Part shown: piece by piece, positions 55,868 to 64,000 of the stretch
Layout: each line of letters starts with the position of its first letter
How positions within the stretch are numbered: position 1 is the first letter of the stretch
Source of the DNA: Symsagittifera roscoffensis
Lineage: Eukaryota; Xenacoelomorpha; Acoela; Convolutidae
Assembly (NCBI RefSeq): GCF_963678635.1
Contig: NC_087062.1
Span: 9,966,670-10,030,669, forward strand
Direction of reading: 5' to 3'
Length of the DNA stretch: 64,000 nucleotides
Notes under the pieces: generated by a model
Seen by the model: the letters and a program-made list of their open reading frames with translations, nothing else
Databases searched by the model: none
Told to the model about the DNA's origin: nothing
Made by a program: the position numbers and the translations under genes

Positions 55868-56456
55868 CAAATGACGAATCACTGAAGCTAGTTGTTTCTA
55901 CCATCTTCATATCAGATATGAGCTGATAACTTCTCGGGTATTTCAGAGTAATCAAAAACATTGACTTGTGTTTAGGCGAATCCAAACAAGGCGTGAAATA
56001 TTTCGCATACCCAAACGAGGATCGAAATAGGAAGTTTCTAGAGTAGCTTCCATTTTCTGTATTTTCGAAAAGAATACGTTGCATTTTGTTAGCATCACCC
56101 AAGAATTGTCGACTGTTTTCTAAAGGTAAGAAAGCGGGAGAAACGTTTTTATCAGTGCTATATTTATTTAAGGGTATTGTGTAATCAAATGTAATTGAAA
56201 TAGTTTCATTCGGTAACAAACACTGATTTACCTCAACTACGAAAAAATTAAAATCAGGCACGAAAAACTGCGAAACAATTTTATAAAGGCGAACTGAGAC
56301 TGCCGTAATATTTTGATTGCCGACATGTAAAATAATAAATTTTGTGGACTGATAGACCCAAAGTGAAACGGTAGTTGTTCCCGGAATTAGATTTCTGTCG
56401 GGATCCACGAGCAACGATATATTATAACGAACAGGCTGCAAGTTTGCTGGTGGTTC
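55868..56456 (-). CDS. M1 aminopeptidase-like N-terminal domain exon
   Basis: Acceptor tatcatttag|GAACCACC and donor TTTG|GTAAGA; about 196 residues, phase 0 in and 1 out. It starts EPPANLQPVRYNISLLVDPD, the classical beginning of the M1 N-terminal beta domain ('LP..L.P..Y.L.L.PDL'), continues with GTTTVSLWV and FIILHVGNQNITAVSV, and has AKYFTPCLDSPKHKSMFLIT where the family has 'AR.AFPCFDEP..KA.F'. The usual DEP is DSP here. This domain positions substrate; the zinc-binding catalytic domain should follow but is not seen. The protein would be extracellular or luminal by family. It may be a catalytically dead family member or a decaying gene. Confidence 0.7.
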
Positions 56457-56835
56457 CTAAATGATACAACGCCGATATAATTTTCCACAAAATTTTTTTC
56501 TCTTCCGAATGAATTTACAAAACTCAACATAATCCTCATTTTTGAGGGCGAAAATGAATTTTTTTTGAATCACAGGTGAACTTAGAACTTACTACAAAAT
56601 CTTGTCTCATCAACCAATAGTCACAAAGTTTTGGACTTGGTTAGATAGTTATTCTAAAAAGCAGATCTCATGAAAATCTCACAAGCTAAAGCTTAATTGA
56701 TTGGAAAACAGTTGGGAAATTAGGATGCGAAAGTTCTAGAAGTTGGTATGATTAAAAAAGGCTTAGAAGCTAAAAAAAGGCTTATCTATTAGCCTGAGAA
56801 CAACGTCTCTTTGGATTTTTCCAATCTTTAAAAAT

Positions 56836-57042
56836 TTAATCGTAAGAATTTATCCGTTCCTGGAGTTTCCATGGCTCGGGAGTGTTCCACGGGTGGCAGT
56901 TTGAGAGGGGGGAGACGGGAAAGAGGCCGAGAAGGATGAAGACACTGATGCAAACAGAGACGAAGACGGCCAGCGAAAAGTAGAACACCCCGAATGTCCT
57001 CCGCTGTCCCCGGCGACGCCACTGCTTCTTCCAGTCGTCGTC
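56836..57042 (-). CDS. Single-pass membrane protein, last exon with TM helix
   Basis: Acceptor ctgcggtgcttag; 69 codons ending in TAA at 56836-56838. It reads DDDWKKQWRRRGQRR, then a strongly hydrophobic run of about 27 residues (FGVFYFSLAVFVSVCISVFI and on), then NCHPWNTPEPWKLQERINSY. Basic residues before the helix favour a cytoplasmic N-terminus. It joins in phase 0 to the exon at 57736-57902. It ends only 380 bp before the M1 N-terminal exon on the same strand; type II M1 enzymes have exactly this tail-helix-stalk arrangement, but no donor before the stop allows the join, so it is annotated as a separate gene. Confidence 0.55.
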   Translation of the reverse strand, partial: DDDWKKQWRRRGQRRTFGVFYFSLAVFVSVCISVFILLGLFPVSPLSNCHPWNTPEPWKLQERINSYD

Positions 57043-57189
57043 CTAAGCACCGCAGATTATCCACAACTCAATTTAAGAGTTATAAAAGCCGAGATAGAAA
57101 AACTAAAAGCATGAGAATTTCATTGAAATTACTATCGATAAAAACGAATATAGAAACTGATTTTTAACTAGAATTTTGTGACGGATGGG

Positions 57190-57400
57190 AGAGGCTCTTA
57201 AAACGCTGCCCAAAAACAGCGCTGTATAGCTTTTTGGTAAGTTTTTTCTTCCATAGAAAATAATTTTTTGGCGCGAGCTCCGCTCTCAAATTTAATGTAT
57301 ATTACGCCAAAGGCGCCTTTGAATAAATGTTTTTAACCAAAATTGAGGGAGGGGGGATTTGCCATCATCATCCGCGAGCGCCCTGTCAGTGGGTTACTGC
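57190..57400. mobile_element. Relic of hAT miniature element
   Basis: Fragments 'ttttttggcgcgagctccgctctcaaa' and 'ccaaaggcgcctttgaa' mark a diverged family copy without recognisable ends. Confidence 0.5.
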
Positions 57401-57735
57401 ACGGGATGGATTTTGTTCCCGTTTTTGCTTTTCTTTTTGTTAACTCAATCGAATGGATTTTTGAGTTTTATTATGCAATCAAGAAGAAAAACACCTAAAT
57501 TACCAAAATCTTTGACGTGAAAGCAATTTTAAAATTTTTTTAGGGGGCTTTCCTCGAATGGTTTTGACCACAAACTCTGTTTTAATGACGCCCACTGAAA
57601 TTTAAAAAAAAAGCTAGACAAGTTAATAAAAAAACTCATTACCATTCTCAGGAGAGAATTGGCACCTCAGAAGTTAAGAATAAATTATTATTATTGATAG
57701 AATCTGTAATGAGGAAAATAGTGCCAATGACCCAC

Positions 57736-57902
57736 CTGAATGTCATCGAAGGGTCCCTTCTCGTGCATCATCTTCAGTCTGCGAGTGTATGCAGTCAAGG
57801 GGGGCTCATCCTCCTCCGACTCCCCCTCCGCATCCAGATCTAGCAGCACTTTACGAGCCCACTTCACACCCCCAAACCACGATTTGAAACTCCCGCGGAC
57901 CC
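57736..57902 (-). CDS. Single-pass membrane protein, middle exon
   Basis: Acceptor tgttttgaag|GGG and donor ATTCAG|GTGGGT; phase 1 in, phase 0 out. It encodes VRGSFKSWFGGVKWARKVLL, an acidic stretch (DLDAEGESEEDEPP) and TAYTRRLKMMHEKGPFDD. It is charged, with no membrane segment, consistent with a cytoplasmic region. No known family recognised. Confidence 0.55.
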
Positions 57903-58241
57903 CTTCAAAACACAAATCCTCTCCAAAACACTTTATAACAGGAATTAATTTGCAATATATTTATGATTACTATGCGAAAATTCTTGGCCCTAATGTATGC
58001 GTAACTTGTGCTCCTCGCAAATTGAATACTAATAGTAAATGCTGAGTCCCCCTTGCCCCCCCCCTCGCTCAAGGAGAGGGTTGACTAAATTCTCATACAT
58101 CGAAGACCCAAGAATTGATCTAAGATTTGATGTCACGACATATTTCGAACATCATCTTCTAAACCGAAGTTATCCTGCCTTAATTCAACAGTGTTTGTTA
58201 TGGCAATATAATTCAAAAAAAACTTCCTACATGCAATTTAC
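57903..58241. other. Intron of the membrane-protein gene
   Basis: No separate gene is supported. It contains a C-rich run near 58056-58065. Confidence 0.4.
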
Positions 58242-58414
58242 CTGCAGATTTCTTCCTCTCCGAGCCGACAACTTTGACATCTGATTGTTCCACGGGGTCC
58301 TCTGGTATTCCCGTCTCAGCTCTGTTGGAATTCGAGGACTGGGTCGATGATTTTGAATCTTTGGACTCAATTTGTCGTTTGACTCTTGCCCATTCTCTGC
58401 GTTTCGTGTGCACA
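58242..58414 (-). CDS. Single-pass membrane protein, upstream exon
   Basis: Acceptor tgctttcag and donor TCTGCAG|GTAAAT; the phase-1 end matches the next exon. It encodes VHTKRREWARVKRQIESKDS, then a Ser-rich stretch and EDPVEQSDVKVVGSERKKS. It is highly charged and low in hydrophobics. The first exon with the start codon was not located upstream. Confidence 0.5.
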
Positions 58415-58557
58415 CTGAAAGCACATTGCATAACATTCATTGCATAACATTCATAGTGAATTTTAATGAACATTGGCACTTAGAGGATGATTGATAGAAA
58501 CTGATCCAAAATTCAAAAAAAGCTGAATTAGCACTCTCTAAAACTCACTAAAAGTCA

Positions 58558-58977
58558 CCAGCGGATTTAGGGGTGAGGGGGGCGGGGGGACGCCTTTTTT
58601 TTCAGGAATTCGATCCCCTGCCGACCTAAAGCGTCCCCACTTTGTTCTATTTTGATATATCCATTTTTGGGTGACGGACTCAAAAATTTTTCAAAAAGCG
58701 CCTTTGACGCCAATTTATACTAATTTTGAGGGGGAGCGCGCGCCGAAAAAACTCGATTTTTGTCAAAATTTCACAAAAATTGCCTAAAAAAGTTTTTTTT
58801 TGGCCTGTTTTTTTTTCAAAATTTTGCCTGCGGTGCAGGAAAATTGGTCAAAATGTGGTCTTTATAGCGATTTAGGAGAGCTCAGAAAATCAATTTGGTC
58901 GACCTAAAAAAAAGGTGGACAAAATTTTTTTGAAACTCCGCCCCCGCCCTCGAGAAAATCCTAGATCCGCCCCTGCG
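58558..58977 (-). mobile_element. hAT miniature element, full-length 420-bp copy with perfect TSD
   Basis: The 8-bp duplication AAAAGTCA flanks it (58550-58557 and 58978-58985). The left end is CAGCGGATTTAGGGG (with a small deletion relative to the family) and the right end is CCTAGATCCGCCCCTG. All family blocks are present: 'ggatcgaattcctg'-like inverse, 'gatatatccatttttgg', 'ggagcgcgcgccgaa', 'tgcctgcggtgcag', 'gtctttatagcgattt'. No coding capacity. It serves as the reference for the empty site of gypsy-1. Confidence 0.85.
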
Positions 58978-58985
58978 AAAAGTCA

Positions 58986-59438
58986 TAAATATGTACTTGG
59001 CCAAGTCCTCAATATGAACTTGAATAGTCCAGTAAACAATTCTCACTCAACTGCTCAATCGCCTAATTTCGAGCGAGTGAGCAGGCTAACATTAGCTCAT
59101 TTATGCTTAATTTAAACCTTGAAAAATAAGTTTCACTCAAATGAAGTTAGTTTTTGGAGCTTTTAGCTCCACATTAGGAATCAAAAACTTCAAAAATCGA
59201 AAAAAAAAATTAAGAAAAAAAAATATTTGGTTTTGATTTTTTGTTTTTCTTGTTATTTGTCTTCAAAATTTTTTTTTTAATTAGCATATTTTACAATGAC
59301 TGACGAAAATGCTTATGCGCTACTTTTTCACCCAGATTTTTTTATTACACCACCCCAAAAAAAGACACTTATTTGCAAAAAAAATTGCTGTTATTTTTCA
59401 AGACTGGTCGGAACTTTCTGTTCTACTTGCACAGTAAC
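58986..59438. other. Spacer with dispersed-repeat copy
   Basis: From about 59270 to 59438 lies a copy of the dispersed repeat also at 5960 and 54590 ('ggtcggaactttctg', 'ctacttgcacagtaac'). It stops at 59438, where the LTR of gypsy-2 is inferred to start. Confidence 0.5.
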
Positions 59439-59761
59439 TGTAAAAGTATTATGGTTTGTTTATTTAACCTCTGATCTTAACTTACCATCGACCTTTAAGT
59501 TGTTAATTTATATACCTGCCGAAAGCGCAACGGCTTTTGGTAGACTCTGAATTGGACACTATCTTTTATGATACGTAACAAATCAATCGCAACCAATTCA
59601 ATCTTTTAAACCTCTCTTAACTTAGATAGAATCCCCGTCTTTTATTTAGTCTTAAATAAAAGCCTACAATTTTAGTAGGAATCTTAATCATCCACAGTCT
59701 TAATCTATTCTTAGTTTAAGTCACTCTTTTACAACACGAGTGGTATCCTAATTTTTTAACA
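59439..59761 (+). repeat. Gypsy-2 5' LTR (inferred, about 323 bp)
   Basis: The right boundary is fixed by '...TAACA' followed by TGGCGCAG. The left boundary is inferred because the surrounding dispersed repeat is cut at 59438 and the next bases are TGTAAAAG, a TG start. The 3' LTR is outside the window, so this cannot be confirmed here. Confidence 0.6.
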
Positions 59762-60195
59762 TGGCGCAGTCGAATGAATCAAACCTACGCGGACTAGAGT
59801 TTTTTTGGAACAACTCATCATACGAAAATCAACATGACTGGGAAAGGTGGGCGGAAAAATTCCAACTGACAATTATTGCGAAAGACTCCGTAGACATCGA
59901 AGATGTAATTAACCCACCGATAAGAGATGAACTAATCTACCCTATGGCAGAACCACTGGACCCATCCGAGGATCAGACCCGTCGGGCCGAAAAAGAGGAA
60001 CGTCATAGAGTAGCAGTACAAAATTACAACGAAGAATTAAAAAGGAGAAGGGCGGAAGATAACGCAAAATTTAACGGACTTCAAATAGGAGATATTGACA
60101 AGAAGCTCAAATCACAGCTATACCTAGCACTCGGGAAAGAAGGACAGAAATGCTTTTCTCATAAAAATCCTGGAAAAAAAAATTCTGGATATTAA
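59761..60195 (+). CDS. Gypsy-2 gag N-terminal frame
   Basis: The ATG at 59761 uses the last LTR base, as in gypsy-1. The frame gives 144 residues: MAQSNESNLRGLEFFWNNSS, WERWAEKFQLTIIAKDS, a charged helical part (EELKRRRAEDNAKFNG), and SQLYLALGKEGQKCF, typical of Ty3/gypsy capsids. It then runs out of the family pattern and stops at 60193-60195, while the expected continuation appears in the +1 frame. A single-base insertion near 60151 would explain it. The main structural protein is therefore split in this copy. Confidence 0.8.
   Translation: MAQSNESNLRGLEFFWNNSSYENQHDWERWAEKFQLTIIAKDSVDIEDVINPPIRDELIYPMAEPLDPSEDQTRRAEKEERHRVAVQNYNEELKRRRAEDNAKFNGLQIGDIDKKLKSQLYLALGKEGQKCFSHKNPGKKNSGY
59762..59779 (+). 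promoter_or_regulatory. Gypsy-2 primer-binding site candidate
   Basis: TGGCGCAGTCGAATG follows the LTR directly. The first eight bases equal those of gypsy-1. It overlaps the gag start codon by two bases (TG). The primer tRNA is not identified. Confidence 0.65.
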
Positions 60196-63100
60196 TTTCG
60201 CAGAATTTTGGGAACTATTAAAAACGACTTTCACGATCACTACAAACCTAACATACGAAAGATTTAAATTTTTTGGCCGAAGACAGAAAGAACATGAGTC
60301 CTTAGAAAAATTCCATGAAATTCTTTCAGAACTAGCAAAAAATTGTAAACTGGGGGAACTCGAGTCAGAACTAGTAAGAGACATTTTCATAACCAACATG
60401 AGAAATGTCGAGATCCAAAAGAAACTATGCATTGAATACTTGACCCCAGAAAACGTACTATCTTACGTATTAGTTCACGAAAAAGGTACTAAAAATCATC
60501 AACAGTATCTAAAATTTCCAACTTACAACCCAGGACCAAGATCACAATACGTGAAGAACGAACCAACATTAAACATAGTCGAAAATAACAAGTGCCGTAA
60601 TTGCGGTCAGCAATTCAAAAAAGGACACCTATCCACATGCCCGGCTAGAGATAGAAACTGCAATACGTGCGGACGGAAAGGACATTTTGCTAAACACTGT
60701 AGGAGTTCAGCAAAAACTCAAACTAACATCGTCGATCAGAATCGGGTACCCCAAGAAAACGAAAATATCCGGGCCAACCCGCAGGAAAATCCCGAATTTG
60801 AGGTTAACCTAGACGACTTCTTAGTTCTATCCATCGACACAGATAACCAAATAAATGCCGTAGAAGACAAAATAGAGCGCGGAGTGAGAACAGTATTCAA
60901 TCACGAAGGATTAGAATTGAAAAAGACACTAAAAGTAGCTCTGGGAAAATTCAACCCCTACTATACCGAGATCCAAATTGACTCTGCAAGCCCAGTTTCC
61001 TTCATGAAAAAAGACCTACTACACGAACTGAAGATACGAGACAGATTTGTAAAGCTAGAACCTGTGGACGAGATAACAAAGAAAGCATACCAGGGTTTCG
61101 GGAGTACGATCAATATTATTGGAAAAGTTCGAGTGAAAATCCAATCGAAAGGATGGGAGGCTAATGATCAAAAACTTTTTATCACAGAAGGGGCTGAAAG
61201 AAATCTACTAGGAAATGACATCCTACCGAATTTGGGTATTGTAGTATTTCAAAAACAACCTCCACCCAACGGGTCAAAGTCACGGGAAAACCAGAAAGTA
61301 CCACCCATCGGGACAAATGTCAATCAAATAAAATTCGCATCCGACATCCAACAGGATCAAAACCAAGAGACACCATCCCAACGTGAGTTTAAATTATACA
61401 TATCAAAGCACTTTCCAGACCTTATAAAAAGAACTGGTAGATCAAAAAACTACGTAGTTAATACTTATTTTAACGAGCCGATAAAACCGATACAGGTGAA
61501 AGGGAAACGTATCCCAATCCATCTTCTCCCCAAAGTCAAACTATGCATCGACCAATTATTAAGTGACGGACACATTGAAAAACTATCTAGATGCTCTGAA
61601 GATTGTTTTATTTCCCCTATCGTGATTACAGCAAAAAGGGATGGATCAATAAAACTAGCGTTGAACTCAAAACTACTAAACAAACAAATATTTCGCAATA
61701 GATATCAAATGCCGAATCTATTCGAACTAATTGACAACGTTGCAGTCACTATTAGCGGCCACGATCAAAGAAACATCTGGTTTTCGTCGATAGATCTAAA
61801 ATACGCCTACAGCCAAATTCCGCTTTCGAAAAAGGCAAGTAATCAGTGTAATTTTAACATTGTGGGGGGAGAAGTAACGGGTTCATACCGTTTTAAAACC
61901 GGATTCTATGGACTAGGCGATATGCCCAATGAATTTCAACGTATAATGGACCGTTTGACGGAAAAACTACCAAATACTCATTGTTATCTTGACGACATCC
62001 TAATCGCCACCGTAGGTAGCGAGGAAGAACATAAAAAGCTAGTCATTAATGTGTTAAAAACGCTAGATGACGAGGGACTAGCCATAAAATGGGAAAAATG
62101 CACGTTTTTAACTCATAACATAGAATGGTTGGGATTTAGAATCGACGCAAAAGGGACGACACCATTAATACATAAATCTGACGCAATCAGAAACCTAAAA
62201 GAACCAAACTGTATTAAAGACATCAGATCCTTAATGGGATCGATTAACCAATTTAATAAGTTCATACCAAACCTAGCGTCCTTATCAACACCCTTCAGAG
62301 AACTTATGCAAAAGAATAAACCATTTAAGTGGTCCACAGTACATACGGAAGCGTTTGAAAAAATCAAGAACGAAATTTGTAATACGGTGACGAACCACCA
62401 TTTCGATGTAAAACTGAACACTCGGGTGAAATGCGATGCCTCACATTTAGGATTGGGCGCGTCAATCGAACAAGACCATTGGGGAAATTGGAAGACCGTA
62501 GCGTTCGCTAGCAGATTTTTGAATATCGCCGAATTAAAACACAGCACTAACGAACTCGAATTACTGGGATTAGTCTGGGCACTAGATCATTTCAAAAATT
62601 ATCTACTGGGTAAACAATTCTCAATTTTAACAGATCACAAAGCCTTAATAGGAGCACTGAAAGACGATAAATACACTAAAACGGCCCAATCACGCCTCAC
62701 CCGTTGGGCGGATAAACTATTACCGTTCGACTTTACCGTAGAACATTTACCCGGTAAAGATATGGGATTTGTCGATTATATATCCCGACACCCATCGGGT
62801 GAACCCGTACCAGTTTCTCTGGATGACGAGAAGTTTGTTATCGCTTCAGTAAACCAGATTAGTACACTCTTAAGCTTTGATCACCTTATGCCAAAAAATT
62901 CGTGGGCGCAAATAAGAAATAAATTCTCTCAACATTTCTTAGCACATGACGTCACTTCTTGCAATGCGATTGGCCAGTCAACAGATCATATGACCAGTCA
63001 AGAAATAGAACGTGAGAAACTAATTGCTAATGCCGCTGAAACTTTCCAAGCGATATCTAACCATTCCAACATTTCAGTGTGTCAAAATTCTCACTCGCGT

Positions 63101-64000
63101 ACAGAACTGTGTGACTCATCTTGCAAAACTAACGACTTTTTTACGAATTTTAAAATCCTGAAAGAAATGGCAGAACAAATTGAATTTAACCAACAAAAAG
63201 AACTTACTACTAAAGAAAACACGGACGTTTTAACACCAAATACTAGTAACCCGTCGGACAAACCCGAGAATAGATCACCTAGCAAAAAGAAAACAGTTAA
63301 CTTATTCCCTTTCTCTTGGCCGGAAATATTTGACTCTAAATTTATGTCCCTCTTATCGAAACAAGATCTAGTTCTGAAAAAGATAATCAAGGCAATCGAG
63401 GAAGACCGAAAACAGGATATCCTACAACTGGGAAACTATTATAAGTCATATTTGAATAACTTACATGTCAGTGGAGGATGCCTCTATTTGGACAACCGTT
63501 TAGTAATCCCAGCATGCCTAAGATCGACTATGCTGAACAGACTACACGAAGCCCACCCCGGCCAGTTCGCAATGAAAAGCCTGGCAACGCAATACATCTG
63601 GTGGCCGAAAATTTACCGTGAAATCCAAGTCCACGGCGAAAATTGTATAGAGTGCGTGAAAGCAGGTAAAAATTTGAAACCTCTTATAAAACACAATACC
63701 CTAGGGGAACTCCCAATGGTCGAAGAACCAAACCAAGAAATGGAATTAGATTTCGCTGGTCCGTTACCTTTAGTATGGGGAACAAAAAAATACATATTGG
63801 TGTGTGTAGACAGATTTTCAAAATTCCCATCAGCTCAAATAACATCCAGTACATCGGCAAAATCTATTATAAACTTCCTTAGTAAATACATTGCTTTACA
63901 CGGGATACCTAGAACAATTAGAACAGATCAAGGATCTGGTTTCATCTCCAAGGAAGTTAGAGAATTCTGCCACGATCACAACATAAAGGTGATATTTAGC
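60152..64000 (+). CDS. Gypsy-2 gag-pol polyprotein, open to the window edge
   Basis: An uninterrupted frame of about 1,283 codons (open from 60128) with no stop before 64000. In order: capsid end (ESLEKFHEILSELAKNC), two zinc knuckles (C..C at 60593, HLSTC; then CNTCGRKGHFAKHC to 60700), aspartic protease with IDSASPVSF (D at 60980-60982), reverse transcriptase (SIDLKYAYSQIPL; CYLDDILIA with DD at 61991-61996), RNase H (CDASHLGLGAS, NELELLGLVWAL, LTDHKAL), integrase finger (H at 63545 and 63554, C at 63644 and 63653) and catalytic D in ELDFAGPL (63749) and RTDQGSGF (63926). All RT and RNase H active-site residues are present. Gag and pol share one frame after the shift, so no gag-pol frameshift site is seen. 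Confidence 0.93.

Larger units (their letters stand above)
59439..64000 (+). mobile_element. Ty3/gypsy LTR retrotransposon 2, 5' part, well preserved
   Basis: Inferred 5' LTR, primer site TGGCGCAG, gag, then a continuous gag-pol frame to the window edge: zinc knuckles, protease, reverse transcriptase, RNase H and integrase up to the second catalytic aspartate. The 3' part and 3' LTR lie beyond 64000. Except for one frameshift in gag, no stop codon interrupts about 3.9 kb, in sharp contrast to gypsy-1. Its capsid, knuckles and start-site layout are like gypsy-1, so they belong to related families. Confidence 0.9.

Noticed and set aside
1-64000. tRNA or rRNA genes and a defence-type gene cluster
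   Set aside because: No cloverleaf with B-box-like core, no rRNA-like stretch, and no cluster of defence genes was recognised; the window is animal DNA dominated by transposable elements.

Overview
This is a window of AT-rich nuclear DNA from an animal, most likely an invertebrate; the lineage cannot be named from sequence alone. There are no bacterial features. Genes are split by introns with GT donors (often GTGAGT or GTAAG) and T-rich CAG/TAG acceptors, and most of the window is transposable elements and tandem repeats lying in introns or between genes.

Host genes. (1) 2768-3075 (+) is the last exon of a C-type-lectin-like (CTLD) gene. (2) 5313-30936 (+) is a second, related gene whose exons encode a Ser/Ala-rich cytoplasmic tail, a membrane segment, a helical stalk and a C-terminal CTLD. 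Intron 2 (about 12 kb) is filled by a satellite-like array (6550-17090), and the intron before exon 6 (about 9.4 kb) by a LINE. (3) 43289-56456 (-) holds exons of an M1-aminopeptidase-like protein: the N-terminal domain is clear and the C-terminal helical domain probable, but no catalytic motifs are seen. A 9.7-kb interval separates its two halves and contains a Ty3/gypsy element. (4) 56836-58414 (-) holds exons of a small single-pass membrane protein. A possible orphan first exon lies at 42290-42514 (-).

Mobile DNA. A Jockey/CR1-like LINE (about 20.9-29.5 kb, minus strand) carries an internal 2,286-bp segment in three tandem copies, and its C-terminal coding region is split by an 814-bp hAT derivative with a perfect 8-bp target-site duplication (TSD). 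A family of hAT-type miniature elements (ends CAGGGGCGGATCTAGG) occurs about nine times; three copies have perfect 8-bp TSDs. A complete but decayed Ty3/gypsy element with 226/227-bp LTRs (45571-51832, minus) sits inside one of these miniature elements. A second, much better preserved Ty3/gypsy element starts at about 59439 (+) and runs off the window end with one open frame of about 1,290 codons. From 34.6 to 41.0 kb there are three tandem copies of a 2.13-2.15-kb non-coding unit, each containing a long degenerate inverted repeat centred on an 18-bp palindrome. An old LINE reverse-transcriptase tail lies at 31930-32421 (+).

The nesting gives relative ages: LINE, then hAT derivative; hAT miniature element, then gypsy-1; dispersed repeat, then gypsy-2. 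No defence system, CRISPR array, rRNA or tRNA gene was found.
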